Assembly (NCBI GenBank): GCA_947627245.1
Contig: CANQVH010000028.1
Coordinates: forward strand, 1 to 42,191
Source of the DNA: an uncultured Lachnospiraceae bacterium
GTDB lineage: Bacteria > Bacillota > Clostridia > Lachnospirales > Lachnospiraceae
Length of the DNA: 42,191 nucleotides
Direction of reading: 5' to 3'
The position numbers and the translations under genes were made by a program. The notes under the pieces are model-generated. The model was not told where the DNA came from and did no database searches. It saw nothing but the letters and a program-made list of their open reading frames with translations. Within the stretch, counting starts at the first letter, position 1; every line of letters begins with the position of its first letter. Shown in pieces: positions 24,000-31,964 of this stretch.

Positions 24000-25217
24000 A
24001 TGAAACGAAATCAGATTCTGAAAATATACGGAACAGACTATAAGCAGATGACGAAGGAGCTGCTTGCCGAGGCGGATCTGGCGGGGCGGATCGCGGACCG
24101 GAACAGCCGCATCGCGCTCAAGCCGAATCTCGTGTCTGCGTCTGAGCCCTCCTACGGCGCGACGACGCATCCGGAGGTTCTTGCAGGGATCATCGAGTAC
24201 CTGCAGGAGAGCGGTTTTCGCAGGATTGTGCTTATGGAAAGCTCGTGGGTGGGCGGAAAGACGATGGAGGCGTTTCAGGTATGCGGATACGGGGCGCTCA
24301 CAGAGAAGTATGGCGTGAGCTTTATCGACGCGCAGAAGGAGCGGTCGCACAGCGTGGACTGCGCCGGGCTGAAGCTGAATCTGTGCGATTGCGTGGACGA
24401 CGTTGACTTCCTGATCAACGTGCCAGTGCTGAAGGGACATTGCCAGACGAAGATCACCTGCGCGCTGAAGAACATGAAGGGGCTGATCCCGAACGCGGAG
24501 AAGCGGCGTTTCCATACGATGGGTCTTCATAAGCCGATCGCGCACCTGAACGTGGGGATCCGTCAGGATTTCATCGTTGTGGACCATATCTGCGGCGATC
24601 TGGATTTTGAGGACGGGGGTCATCCCGTTGTGCGCAACTGCGTGATGGCGGCCTGCGATCCGGTGCTTGTGGACGCGTACGTCTGTAAGCTGCTGCACTA
24701 CGAGGTCGACGAGGTGCCGTACGTACGGCTGGCGGAGGCTCTGGGCGTCGGAAGCGCGGATCTGTCGGGCGCGGAGATCATCACCCGCGGGAAAATCGCC
24801 GATCGGGAGCTTTCGGACGAGACAGTGCAGGATACCTTCCGCACGGACGACAGAGCGGACAAAGCGGACGGAGGTCAGGACGCTTCGTGGCAAAGCTGCG
24901 CGGAGGACGAGGATCTCCCGCGCGCGCGGAAGATCGTGGAGCTGAGCGATTCCGTGGAGGAGATCGAGTCCTGCAGCGCATGCTACGGCTATCTGATGCC
25001 GGCGTTGGACCGCCTCAAAAGCGAGGGTCTGCTGGATCTGCTGGATACGAAGATCTGCATCGGGCAGGGCTATCAGGGCAAGACCGGAAAGATCGGGATC
25101 GGGCGCTGTACGGGCGGTTTTGAACACAATGTCCGGGGCTGTCCGCCGACCGAGCAGCAGATCTACGAATTTCTGAGAGATTATCTGACGGGAAAAAGCA
25201 AAGCGGCGGGAGAGTAG
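24000..25217 (+). CDS. DUF362 family protein
   Basis: 405-aa soluble protein of the DUF362 family. The family signature is INVPVLKGHCQTKITCALKN followed by MKGLIP, about residues 139-165. The N-terminal ALKPNLVSASEP and GATTHPEV stretches also fit. C-terminal Cys groups CSACYGY, GRCTGGF and GCPPTEQQ (about 322-385) could hold an Fe-S cluster or metal. A low-complexity acidic insert (about 275-305) separates the two parts. Biochemical role is not established for the family; some members are annotated as ferredoxin-like. ATG at 24000 with TAGGAG nearby. The 35-bp repeats end 58 bp upstream. Confidence 0.85.
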   Translation: MKRNQILKIYGTDYKQMTKELLAEADLAGRIADRNSRIALKPNLVSASEPSYGATTHPEVLAGIIEYLQESGFRRIVLMESSWVGGKTMEAFQVCGYGALTEKYGVSFIDAQKERSHSVDCAGLKLNLCDCVDDVDFLINVPVLKGHCQTKITCALKNMKGLIPNAEKRRFHTMGLHKPIAHLNVGIRQDFIVVDHICGDLDFEDGGHPVVRNCVMAACDPVLVDAYVCKLLHYEVDEVPYVRLAEALGVGSADLSGAEIITRGKIADRELSDETVQDTFRTDDRADKADGGQDASWQSCAEDEDLPRARKIVELSDSVEEIESCSACYGYLMPALDRLKSEGLLDLLDTKICIGQGYQGKTGKIGIGRCTGGFEHNVRGCPPTEQQIYEFLRDYLTGKSKAAGE

Positions 25218-25338
25218 ATCCGATCGGCAGGATGCAGGACCGCGCGGCAGTGATAATTTGAATCCTCTGCTCATACAATAGGACAAAGTGTGTATGCGGA
25301 CAGGGCGGTCGGCCTGTATTTTGCAGGGAGGATCTGCC

Positions 25339-25947
25339 GTGCCGCGCGCGGGATTGTCTATGGGAACCAGATATCAGAAAGCTGCGGTTGCGTTGATCCT
25401 TATGGTCGGATTTCTGGCGGGTGCGGCCCTGCCCGAGCTTCTTCGCATGGGTACCGGGACATACGCCGGTTTTGTGAGCCTTTACAGCTTCCGGAAATAT
25501 GAAGAGAAGGCGGTGGCGACGTTTGAGCTGCTGCCTTACATCGTATCGGGCAGGCTGAAGACGCTGCTTTTTCTCTGGATGAGCAGTTATACGGCAGCAG
25601 GGGTTTTGTTTCATATCGCGTATGCGTGGTGGCTGGCGTCGTCAGCGGGAATGCTGGTCGCGCTCTTCATGCTGCGGGATGGATATGAGGGGATCCTGCT
25701 GTTTTTTTGCTGTCTGTTTCCGCAGTGGATCCTGTATGGGGCAATGTGGCAGAAGGAAATGCAGTTTCTGTTGCGAAAGTGGCGCAGGAACGGCGCGGGA
25801 GCGGCGGGAAGCGGAGCCAATATGGGCCTGTACCGAAAGGATCTGAAGGATCTGGCGGAAATGATCGGCCTGTGCCTGCTTGGCTGCGCGGCGGAGGCGT
25901 TTCTCGGCACATGGTCGATGAAGATATTTTTACAGTATTTTACCTGA
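25339..25947 (+). CDS. SpoIIM-like membrane protein
   Basis: 202-aa integral membrane protein with about five hydrophobic segments (residues 12-30, 78-97, 101-114, 118-134, 174-191), a basic loop around 145-165 and a short tail. Overall layout resembles the SpoIIM/DUF95 family, whose sporulation members act in engulfment with SpoIID and SpoIIP; the match is by general form, so the role is uncertain. The GTG at 25339 is preferred (GGGAGG at 25326-25331); an ATG at 25360 is the alternative. The cell context supports neither a clear operon nor sporulation neighbours. Confidence 0.6.
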   Translation: MPRAGLSMGTRYQKAAVALILMVGFLAGAALPELLRMGTGTYAGFVSLYSFRKYEEKAVATFELLPYIVSGRLKTLLFLWMSSYTAAGVLFHIAYAWWLASSAGMLVALFMLRDGYEGILLFFCCLFPQWILYGAMWQKEMQFLLRKWRRNGAGAAGSGANMGLYRKDLKDLAEMIGLCLLGCAAEAFLGTWSMKIFLQYFT

Positions 25948-25949
25948 CC

Positions 25950-25979
25950 TTGACATACCCGGAACCGACGGTGTAAGAT
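25950..25979 (+). promoter_or_regulatory. Sigma-A promoter for the acyltransferase
   Basis: Consensus TTGACA (25950-25955) and TAAGAT (25974-25979), spacing 18 bp, about 40 bp before the start codon. Confidence 0.6.
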
Positions 25980-26017
25980 AACCGATGCAGGATAACCGAA
26001 GACACAGGAGAGTACAT

Positions 26018-27010
26018 ATGAAAACACGTGTAAAATATTTTGATACGATCCGCTATCTGGCGGCTGTGTGGGTCTTCACGGTGCACTTTATCGCGTTCGT
26101 CGACTCTGGGCTCTTTGTGTATCTGAACCGGATGCCGGTGGGACTGATCATGTACGGGATATCGGGAAAGCTCTGTGTGGCGGTGTTCTGCGTCATACTG
26201 GGTTATTTTGCGTACCGGAAGGGCAGGAGCGCGCGGGAGGGGACGTTGTCGTACGCGGCGAAGCGCTACCTCTACTTTGTGATCGCCGGGCTGGTGATCA
26301 ACGTCATCTACGCGCTGCTCGGCCGTGCGGGTGTGATCGACCGGGATATCGGGGGGGGGCAGGTGCTGCTCTCGGCGGTGTTCCTCCGCGACGATATTCT
26401 CGGCCGTTTCTGGTGCATGCGGCCGTTCCTGATCGGGTCGGTCTTCTGCTATATGGCGGGTCGGCGCGGATTCCGTCCGGCGGAGGCCGCGCTGGAGATC
26501 GCGGTCTTTATCCTGATCGGACAGCCGTGGGTCGCGATCTGCCTGTACGGGGTCGTGCTGGCCATGCTGATGGAACAGGAGGCGGTGGGCAGGGCGCTCG
26601 ACCGGAAGTGGGTGCAGGCGGTCCTCGTGATCATCATGTTCGCGCTGATCCACCGGGGAGAATCCACGCTGACCTACCTGCTCGACGGCGCGTTCGCGGT
26701 CGGGCTCGTCCTGATCACCGAGCACAACCGGCTCCTGCGCTCCGCGCTCGAGAGCCGCTGGCTCACCGCGGTCAACAGGAGCTACATGGGCGTCTATCTG
26801 GTGCATGAGCTGGTCTACATCACGGTGGGGGACCGCATCATCCACGGCCTCCTGCGGATCCCGTTCGGACCAAGATTTCTGCTGGCGTATGCGGTCTGCC
26901 TTGTGCTGGTGGCGGCGCTCGCGATCCCGCTGGACGCGCTGATCAGCCGCTGCAACAACGGATATGTGTCGCGCCTTGTTGACACGGTGGGCAACCGTCT
27001 GCGGACATGA
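26018..27010 (+). CDS. Membrane O-acyltransferase (acyltransferase 3 family)
   Basis: 330-aa membrane protein with about ten helices. The N-terminus FDTIRYLAAVWVFTVHFIAF has the R-x-x-A...H arrangement of acyltransferase family 3, whose members move acyl (often acetyl) groups onto surface sugars or peptidoglycan. ATG at 26018 follows AGGAGAG; an upstream in-frame ATG at 25985 lacks a site. Codons 112-114 are GGGGGGGGG (26351-26359), a nine-G run. The acceptor is unknown; no polysaccharide genes are near. Confidence 0.8.
   Translation: MKTRVKYFDTIRYLAAVWVFTVHFIAFVDSGLFVYLNRMPVGLIMYGISGKLCVAVFCVILGYFAYRKGRSAREGTLSYAAKRYLYFVIAGLVINVIYALLGRAGVIDRDIGGGQVLLSAVFLRDDILGRFWCMRPFLIGSVFCYMAGRRGFRPAEAALEIAVFILIGQPWVAICLYGVVLAMLMEQEAVGRALDRKWVQAVLVIIMFALIHRGESTLTYLLDGAFAVGLVLITEHNRLLRSALESRWLTAVNRSYMGVYLVHELVYITVGDRIIHGLLRIPFGPRFLLAYAVCLVLVAALAIPLDALISRCNNGYVSRLVDTVGNRLRT
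26351..26359 (+). repeat. G9 homopolymer inside the acyltransferase gene
   Basis: Nine consecutive G residues form three in-frame glycine codons. Gain or loss of one G would frameshift the protein at about residue 114 of 330. Confidence 0.85.
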
Positions 27011-27014
27011 GACT

Positions 27015-27033
27015 CCGAAAAAAATTTTTTCGG
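27015..27033. terminator. Short palindrome after the acyltransferase
   Basis: CCGAAAAAAATTTTTTCGG is a perfect 19-nt palindrome 5 bp after the stop. It could act as a weak bidirectional terminator. Confidence 0.45.
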
Positions 27034-27041
27034 GCGATCTC

Positions 27042-27085
27042 ACAACATATGGTTATGCGCCGCGCCGCGGTCGACGAAATGTTGT
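27042..27085. repeat. 44-bp bipartite inverted repeat, copy 1
   Basis: ACAACAT (27042-27048) and ATGTTGT (27079-27085) are exact complements. The arms and flanks (TGGTT, CCG, ACGAAAT, TTGT-AAAT) recur with identical spacing at 28393-28436. Confidence 0.7.
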
Positions 27086-27243
27086 AAAATCGCGTTTACA
27101 AGGGTTAAAAGGGTATCCAATTGTTACGAAAAGGCAATTAGACTGTCAAACTTCCGGACATGGACGCTGAAAATCTACCTGCAGTATCTGCATTGACAAA
27201 AGGCATGCTATTTTTCGCGATGGAGGATTTGCCGATTTTGTCC

Positions 27244-27272
27244 TTGAAAGAGAAAAGATGCGGGTGTATAAT
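27244..27272 (+). promoter_or_regulatory. Sigma-A promoter for the C39-like peptidase
   Basis: TTGAAA (27244-27249) and perfect TATAAT (27267-27272), spacing 17 bp. Confidence 0.7.
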
Positions 27273-27322
27273 GAAAAAGTCTGCAAAGTAGCAATTCGCA
27301 GCGCCAGAAAGGAAACACGGTT

Positions 27323-28339
27323 ATGCAAGGGGAAAGAGCTTCATCAGTTGTCAAAGGATTTGCGGTATTGGTTCTGTTATGTCTGTTGTCAATTCTTCCA
27401 TCGCGATATGTCAGCGCGGCAAAGACGCCGAAAACACCTACAAAAGTAGTTCTGAATAAAACATCTGTTTCGCTTCTTCCGGGAAAAAGTTTTACGCTCA
27501 AGGCGACGGTGACGCCCGCTCGTGCAAGAAAGGCGGGGCTGAAGTGGACCAGCTCCAACAAAAAGGTTGCCACAGTCAATGAAAAAGGGAAGGTGAAGGT
27601 CGCAGGGTTCGGCACGGCGAAGATCACAGCCAAAACGGTCGACGGGAAAAAGGCGGTCTGCGTAGTCAAGGGGACGGCTTGTGTGACGACCGGCAAATAT
27701 ATTATAGTACAGACGAAGGACGGCGAGAGAAGGAGTTACCGCCGCTATGCCCAGATGTTAAGAAGCGGGTATCTCAGATCTACAGGATGCGTTCAGGTGG
27801 CGGTTGCCATTATCGCTTCCGCGTTCGGGAAAAATTACACGCCGGAGCAGATCCATAGCGGCAGTTCCTCTGCGGTGTATTCTGAACTGTACGCCTTGAA
27901 GAAAATGCACGCCTACAGCGGCATCCGCTACGGAAGGTTGGCGATCACCATCGCAACGGCATCGCAAATCCTCAAGGATATGGGGATCCCGAACAAGCCG
28001 GTATATACGGTCAGTCCAAGCGCCGCGGCAAAGGCGCTGGAGAAGCATGTAAAATCCGGAAAGCCCGCGTTGCTGAAGGCAAACAATCGATATGCGGACG
28101 GAGTTTCCGTCGCCGTGCAGCATCATGCCATAGTTCTGGCAGGCATTGATGAGGATGGGAACGGTATTTTCATCGAGCCGTGGAACGCGGCGGTGAACTA
28201 TGCGCACGGGAACAGAAGATATTTCAAAATGAGTATTCAGCGCTTTGTCATGAATCATATGTTCCACACGAGACAGAGCAGACAGGGCGCGTTCATAAGC
28301 ACCTACAGCGATCAGGGCGGTTATATTCTGGTCGGGTGA
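27323..28339 (+). CDS. Secreted Ig-like/C39-like cysteine peptidase
   Basis: 338-aa exported protein. Signal peptide 1-32 (cleavage near VSA-AK); one Big_2 Ig-like domain about 38-118 with WTSSNKKVATV and GTAKITAKT; then a papain-like C39 fold about 125-338. Cys156 in RSTGCVQVAVAI is the likely nucleophile, His267 or 268 in VQHHAIVLAGID the base, and Asn288 in EPWN the third residue. The Big_2 part is clearly related to the last domain of the two giant surface proteins. ATG at 27323 has GAAAGGAAA upstream. It stands alone, with its own promoter and terminator, and is flanked by a repeated palindromic element. Substrate unknown; a peptide or wall cross-link is possible. Confidence 0.8.
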   Translation: MQGERASSVVKGFAVLVLLCLLSILPSRYVSAAKTPKTPTKVVLNKTSVSLLPGKSFTLKATVTPARARKAGLKWTSSNKKVATVNEKGKVKVAGFGTAKITAKTVDGKKAVCVVKGTACVTTGKYIIVQTKDGERRSYRRYAQMLRSGYLRSTGCVQVAVAIIASAFGKNYTPEQIHSGSSSAVYSELYALKKMHAYSGIRYGRLAITIATASQILKDMGIPNKPVYTVSPSAAAKALEKHVKSGKPALLKANNRYADGVSVAVQHHAIVLAGIDEDGNGIFIEPWNAAVNYAHGNRRYFKMSIQRFVMNHMFHTRQSRQGAFISTYSDQGGYILVG

Positions 28340-28345
28340 AGCTGT

Positions 28346-28380
28346 AAAAAATTTCCGGCTATATCGTCGGAAATTTTTTT
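28346..28380 (+). terminator. Terminator after the C39-like peptidase
   Basis: AAAAAATTTCCG and CGGAAATTTTTTT form a 12-bp stem around a 10-nt loop, 6 bp after the stop codon. Confidence 0.85.
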
Positions 28381-28392
28381 GACATGGATTTT

Positions 28393-28436
28393 ACAACATC
28401 TGGTTGTTCGGAAGTCCGTCGGGAACGAAATCTTGT
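28393..28436. repeat. 44-bp bipartite inverted repeat, copy 2
   Basis: ACAACAT (28393-28399) and ATCTTGT (28430-28436) match copy 1 at 27042-27085 in arms, spacing and flanks; one arm base has changed. Same orientation as copy 1, so the peptidase gene lies between two direct copies. Confidence 0.7.
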
Positions 28437-28437
28437 G

Positions 28438-28472
28438 AAATGCCGCAAAATAAGCGCTTTGCGGCATTTTTT
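28438..28472 (+). terminator. Second terminator hairpin before xerD
   Basis: AAATGCCGCAAA pairs with TTTGCGGCATTT and is followed by a T-run; it abuts the second palindromic element. Confidence 0.8.
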
Positions 28473-28487
28473 GAGCAAAAATTATCA

Positions 28488-28516
28488 TTGATTTTGTGAA
28501 AATATGTGGGTATAAT
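28488..28516 (+). promoter_or_regulatory. Sigma-A promoter for xerD
   Basis: TTGATT (28488-28493) and perfect TATAAT (28511-28516), spacing 17 bp. The leader of about 95 nt includes a small hairpin CAGGA/TCCTG near 28549-28567. Confidence 0.65.
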
Positions 28517-28618
28517 TGGTGTTAATCGATTGATAAGGGCCGCGGGTCAGGAGTGGGGTAATCCTGTCTCGAACACAAGATCAGGGGGAGATTTTGCAAG
28601 GCAAGGAGTTTTTTGGGT

Positions 28619-29503
28619 ATGGGAATTGAGTTACCCCTGTTTATCGATTATTTAAAGGAGACAAGGAATGCTTCCGAGAGCACGGTGAGTTCTTATCAGC
28701 GGGATCTGAGAAAGTTGAACGACTATCTGCTTGAGCATGGAATTGAGGATGTGCAGGATGTGACTGCGACGAATCTGAATTCCTACGTGCTCTATCTGGA
28801 GAAGCAGGGGCTATCGAGCGCGACGGTCTCTCGCAGCGTTGCTTCCATGAAAGCATTTTTCCATTATGCATGCTATAAGCGTCAGATCGATCAGGATCCG
28901 ACCGAGAAGATCAAGGCTCCTCATATTGAGAAAAAGACGCCCGGCATTCTGAGCGTGGAGGAGACTGCGCGGCTTCTGGAGCAGCCGTCCGGGTCGAGCC
29001 CGAAGGAGCGCAGGGATCGCGCGATGCTGGAGCTTCTGTATGCGACGGGTATGCGTGTCAGCGAGCTGATTTCCGTGAAGCTGACGGATATTCAACTGGC
29101 GTTGGAATATGTAGTCTGCCATGACGCGGACAAGGAGCGGGTGATCCCGTTCGGAGATCAGGCAAGGCAGGCGTTGGAGCTGTACTTGCAGGAAGGCCGG
29201 GATCAGTTGCTGAAGGGACAGCCGAGCGAGTATTTGTTTGTGAACTGTTCCGGCAAGCCGATGAGTCGGCAGGGCTTCTGGAAGCTGATCAAATCCTACG
29301 CGGCAAAGGCAGGTATCGTGGCGGATATCACGCCGCACACGCTGCGCCATTCGTTTGCCGTACACCTGCTGCAAAACGGCGCGGATCTGAAAGCAGTTCA
29401 GGAGATGCTGGGACATGCCGATATCGCGACGACACAGATGTATCTGCACATGGGCGCGGAGCGGCTGAGAAACGTCTACAGCGCGGCGCATCCGAGAAGG
29501 TGA
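28619..29503 (+). CDS. xerD: Tyrosine recombinase XerD
   Basis: 294-aa site-specific recombinase of normal XerD length. Residues 1-85 are the SAM-like core-binding domain; 105-294 the catalytic domain with Arg146, Lys172, His240, Arg243, His266 and Tyr275 (HTLRHSFAVHLLQNGA and LGHADIATTQMYLHM). The role would be resolution of chromosome dimers at dif during division. An AAGGAG at 28602-28607 serves either the ATG at 28619 or a TTG at 28613; the ATG gives the usual N-terminus. XerD versus XerC cannot be fully separated by eye, and a phage-type integrase is unlikely given the size and lack of mobile genes. Confidence 0.92.
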   Translation: MGIELPLFIDYLKETRNASESTVSSYQRDLRKLNDYLLEHGIEDVQDVTATNLNSYVLYLEKQGLSSATVSRSVASMKAFFHYACYKRQIDQDPTEKIKAPHIEKKTPGILSVEETARLLEQPSGSSPKERRDRAMLELLYATGMRVSELISVKLTDIQLALEYVVCHDADKERVIPFGDQARQALELYLQEGRDQLLKGQPSEYLFVNCSGKPMSRQGFWKLIKSYAAKAGIVADITPHTLRHSFAVHLLQNGADLKAVQEMLGHADIATTQMYLHMGAERLRNVYSAAHPRR

Positions 29504-29590
29504 GAGACGGCGTATTCGAGGAGACAAAAGGCAGACCCCTGTGAGAAATCATCCGATGGGCAGGAAATCAGTATAGATTAAGGGAGATAA

Positions 29591-29643
29591 GAAGCGTCCT
29601 CCGGGGAACGGTGAAGATGGCCGTTCATCGGAGGACGCTTCTT
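29591..29643. terminator. Shared terminator of xerD and DAHP synthase
   Basis: GAAGCGTCCTCCG (29591-29603) pairs perfectly with CGGAGGACGCTTC (29629-29641); an inner AACGG/CCGTT pair extends it. Lies between convergent genes. Confidence 0.85.
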
Positions 29644-29690
29644 TGCAGGATACGAGATCAGCGGCGGATGTTCCTTGACCTTTTCCGGTC

Positions 29691-30725
29691 TCAGCAATCC
29701 TTGTAGATATCGTAGATCAGCGCCTCGGATTTTTCCCAGCCGAGACACGGGTCGGTGATGGATTTCCCGTAGACGTGGCAGTCCGAGTTCACAGGCTGCG
29801 CGCCGTCTTCAATGTAGCTTTCGATCATGAAGCCCTTGACAAGCTTCTTGAGATCCGGGTTGTAATTGCGGCTGTGCAGCACTTCCTTGGCAATACGGAT
29901 CTGCTCAAGATACTGCTTGCCGGAATTGGAGTGGTTCGTGTCGATGATCGCCGCCGGATTCTTCAGGTCTCTCTGACGGTACATGTCAAGCAGGAGCTTC
30001 AGATCCTCGTAGTGGTAGTTCGGGATTGAGTTGCCGTGCTTGTTGGTCGCGCCGCGCAGCACGACGTGCGCAAGCTCGTTGCCGTCCGTGTTTACATCCC
30101 AGCCGCGATAGATGAAATTGTGCTTCGCCTGCGCCGCCACGACGGAATTGAGCATGACGGAGAGGTCGCCGCTGGTCGGATTCTTCATGCCGGCCGGCAC
30201 GTCCATGCCGCTGACCGTCATGCGGTGGTGCTGATCCTCGACCGAGCGGGCGCCGATCGCCACGTAGGAGAGCAGGTCGTCCAGATAACGCCAGTTCTCC
30301 GGATAAAGCATCTCGTCGGCTGCCGTCAGGCCGGTCTCCTCGATCGCTGCCGCGTGCAGCTTGCGCATCGCGACGATACCGGCGAACACATCCGGCTTTT
30401 TCTCCGGATCAGGCTGGTGCATCAGACCCTTGTAGCCCTCGCCGGTCGTCCGCGGTTTGTTCGTGTAGATGCGCGGGATCAGGATCAGACGATCGCCAAC
30501 CTTGTCCTGTACCTTTGCCAGACGGTGCAGGTAGTCCATGACCGCGTCAACGTCGTCCGCAGAGCAAGGACCGATGATCAGGATGAACTTGTCCGATTCT
30601 CCGGTAAAGACAGCACGAATCTCCGCGTCTCTTTCATTTTTGATTGCGATAACCTTTTCAGGGAGCGGATACTGCTTCTTGACCTCCGCCGGGATCAGAA
30701 GTTTTTTTACGAAATTTATAGCCAT
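29691..30725 (-). CDS. 3-deoxy-7-phosphoheptulonate (DAHP) synthase, class I
   Basis: 344 aa, the usual length of class I DAHP synthases. It condenses phosphoenolpyruvate and erythrose 4-phosphate, the first step of the shikimate pathway to aromatic amino acids. Recognisable motifs are LIIGPCSADD, YTNKPRTTGEGYKGL, GARSVEDQHHR, MKNPTSGD, ATNKHGNSIPNYH and IIDTNHSNSGK (PEP, sugar phosphate and metal ligands). The usual GPCSIHD is GPCSADD here. GAGGT precedes the ATG on the minus strand. It stands alone, so which end product controls it (Phe, Tyr or Trp) is not visible. Confidence 0.95.
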   Translation of the reverse strand: MAINFVKKLLIPAEVKKQYPLPEKVIAIKNERDAEIRAVFTGESDKFILIIGPCSADDVDAVMDYLHRLAKVQDKVGDRLILIPRIYTNKPRTTGEGYKGLMHQPDPEKKPDVFAGIVAMRKLHAAAIEETGLTAADEMLYPENWRYLDDLLSYVAIGARSVEDQHHRMTVSGMDVPAGMKNPTSGDLSVMLNSVVAAQAKHNFIYRGWDVNTDGNELAHVVLRGATNKHGNSIPNYHYEDLKLLLDMYRQRDLKNPAAIIDTNHSNSGKQYLEQIRIAKEVLHSRNYNPDLKKLVKGFMIESYIEDGAQPVNSDCHVYGKSITDPCLGWEKSEALIYDIYKDC

Positions 30726-30765
30726 CTCTATACCTCGATTATCTCATATTTTTCAAACAAAGCAC

Positions 30766-30794
30766 ATTATAATATAAATCCCGGAAAATGTCGA
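30766..30794 (-). promoter_or_regulatory. Sigma-A promoter for DAHP synthase
   Basis: Minus-strand TCGACA (30789-30794) and perfect TATAAT (30766-30771), spacing 17 bp. Confidence 0.6.
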
Positions 30795-30850
30795 CAGAAT
30801 TTTGCGGGATGATTAATTCGATTATTAGACTGGATTTCACATTGACACTA

Positions 30851-30898
30851 TGCTATACTATCTGCGAAAGTCATGAGTCGCGCGGGAGCGGTTCATGA
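30851..30898 (+). promoter_or_regulatory. Extended -10 and 5' hairpin before precorrin-2 dehydrogenase
   Basis: TGCTATACT (30851-30859) is an extended -10 without a clear -35. Starting about 12 bp later, TCATGAGTCGC (30871-30881) pairs with GCGGTTCATGA (30888-30898) over 11 bp with two G-T wobbles, so the transcript would begin with a hairpin. Confidence 0.5.
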
Positions 30899-30925
30899 AA
30901 CAGATAGTTGAATGGAGAATACTAC

Positions 30926-31393
30926 ATGGAACACAAGGGAAAACCATATTTTCCGATGTTTATCGACCTTTCGGACAAGAAGGTTGTGGTGGCGGGCGCG
31001 GGAACGATCGCCAAGCGGAGGATACGGGTGCTGACTGATTTTACAGATCATTTAGTCGTGATTGCGCCGGAGGTGAATCCGGAACTGAAGGAACTGGAGG
31101 CGGAAGGAAAGATTACGATCCTCAGGAAGACGTTTGAACGTGAGGATATTGCGGGTGCGGCGCTCGTGATCGCGGCAACGAACTCGAATCAGACGAATCA
31201 CGAGATCTATGCGGCGTGCAAATGTTTCGGGATTCCGGTCAACGTGTGCAATGACAAGGCACGCTGCGATTTTTATTTCCCGGTGGTTGCATCTGCGGGA
31301 GAAGTCGTGGCCGGTGTGAGCTCATCCGGGAGGGCGCGCAGGAAATCGCGCGAAGCCGCGGATCAGATCCAGAGGATGCTGGAGGAGATATAA
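30926..31393 (+). CDS. Precorrin-2 dehydrogenase / sirohydrochlorin ferrochelatase-like
   Basis: 155-aa NAD-dependent enzyme like the N-terminal half of CysG (or Met8/SirC): oxidises precorrin-2 to sirohydrochlorin, toward sirohaem or cobalamin. The Rossmann motif is [13 protein letters not shown] (about 21-33); [15 protein letters not shown] and [12 protein letters not shown] are typical. ATG at 30926 has GGAG before it; a TTG at 30908 is an alternative. Length is shorter than full SirC because the C-terminal helical part is reduced. The stop overlaps the RNase HI start by one base (TAATG). No other tetrapyrrole gene is nearby. Confidence 0.9.
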   Translation: MEHKGKPYFPMFIDLSDKKVVVAGAGTIAKRRIRVLTDFTDHLVVIAPEVNPELKELEAEGKITILRKTFEREDIAGAALVIAATNSNQTNHEIYAACKCFGIPVNVCNDKARCDFYFPVVASAGEVVAGVSSSGRARRKSREAADQIQRMLEEI

Positions 31394-31866
31394 TGCTGGT
31401 AAAAATATTTACGGACGGAGCTGCGCGTGGGAATCCGGACGGCCCCGGGGGTTATGGCACGATCCTGCAGTACGTGGACGCACACGGGACGCTGCATGAA
31501 CGAGAGTATTCGCAGGGCTACCGAAAGACGACGAATAACCGTATGGAGCTGCTGGCGGCGATCGTTGGGCTTGAGGCGCTGAACCGTCCCTGTGAGGTGG
31601 AGCTGTATTCAGACTCAAAATATCTGACAGACGCGTTCAATCAGCATTGGATCGACAGTTGGGTAAAGAAGGGCTGGAAGCGAGGCAAAAACGAGCCTGT
31701 CAAAAATGTCGATCTATGGACACGGCTTTTGGAGGCGGCAGAGCCTCACAATATTCAGTATATCTGGGTGAAAGGCCATGACGGGCATCCGGAGAATGAG
31801 CGCTGCGATCATCTGGCGACGAGCGCGGCGGACGGGGAAGATCTGATCGAGGATGAAATTTGTTGA
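31393..31866 (+). CDS. rnhA: Ribonuclease HI
   Basis: 157-aa RNase HI that cuts RNA in RNA-DNA hybrids. The four catalytic acidic residues are Asp8 ([10 protein letters not shown]), Glu52 (NNRMELLA), Asp74 (YSDSKYL) and Asp139 (ERCDHLA), with the helper His129 or 132 in KGHDGHPEN. The basic protrusion [11 protein letters not shown] is present as in E. coli. It overlaps precorrin-2 dehydrogenase by 1 nt, so translation is coupled. Confidence 0.95.
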   Translation: MLVKIFTDGAARGNPDGPGGYGTILQYVDAHGTLHEREYSQGYRKTTNNRMELLAAIVGLEALNRPCEVELYSDSKYLTDAFNQHWIDSWVKKGWKRGKNEPVKNVDLWTRLLEAAEPHNIQYIWVKGHDGHPENERCDHLATSAADGEDLIEDEIC

Positions 31867-31891
31867 AAACCGCAATTTAGTGTGTTATCAT
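31863..31891 (+). promoter_or_regulatory. Sigma-A promoter for the small membrane protein and alaS
   Basis: TTGAAA (31863-31868, over the rnhA stop) and TATCAT (31886-31891), spacing 17 bp. Confidence 0.55.
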
Positions 31892-31901
31892 GTTCGCGAA
31901 A

Positions 31902-31947
31902 ACAATGAGCCGTGTGGGAAAAGAGAATGCCGCGGCTCAATCATTGT
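31902..31947 (+). promoter_or_regulatory. 5' hairpin upstream of the small membrane protein
   Basis: TGAGCCG (31906-31912) pairs with CGGCTCA (31933-31939); ACAA and TTGT extend it across a small bulge. It begins about 10 bp after the -10 box. It shares the 12-mer CAATGAGCCGTG with the element at 39003. Confidence 0.55.
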
Positions 31948-31964
31948 ATGAAAGGAAGACCGAG

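Larger units (their letters stand above)
27011..27322. other. Gene-free region upstream of the C39-like peptidase
   Basis: 312 bp. It contains the palindrome CCGAAAAAAATTTTTTCGG (27015-27033), the ACAACAT/ATGTTGT element (27042-27085) and the peptidase promoter. I see nothing definite in 27095-27240. Confidence 0.75.

Noticed and set aside
27042..28436. Integron attC or dif recombination sites around the C39-like gene
   Set aside because: The arms lack the GTTRRRY core pattern and the 44-bp span does not fit the 28-bp dif layout, despite xerD being adjacent.
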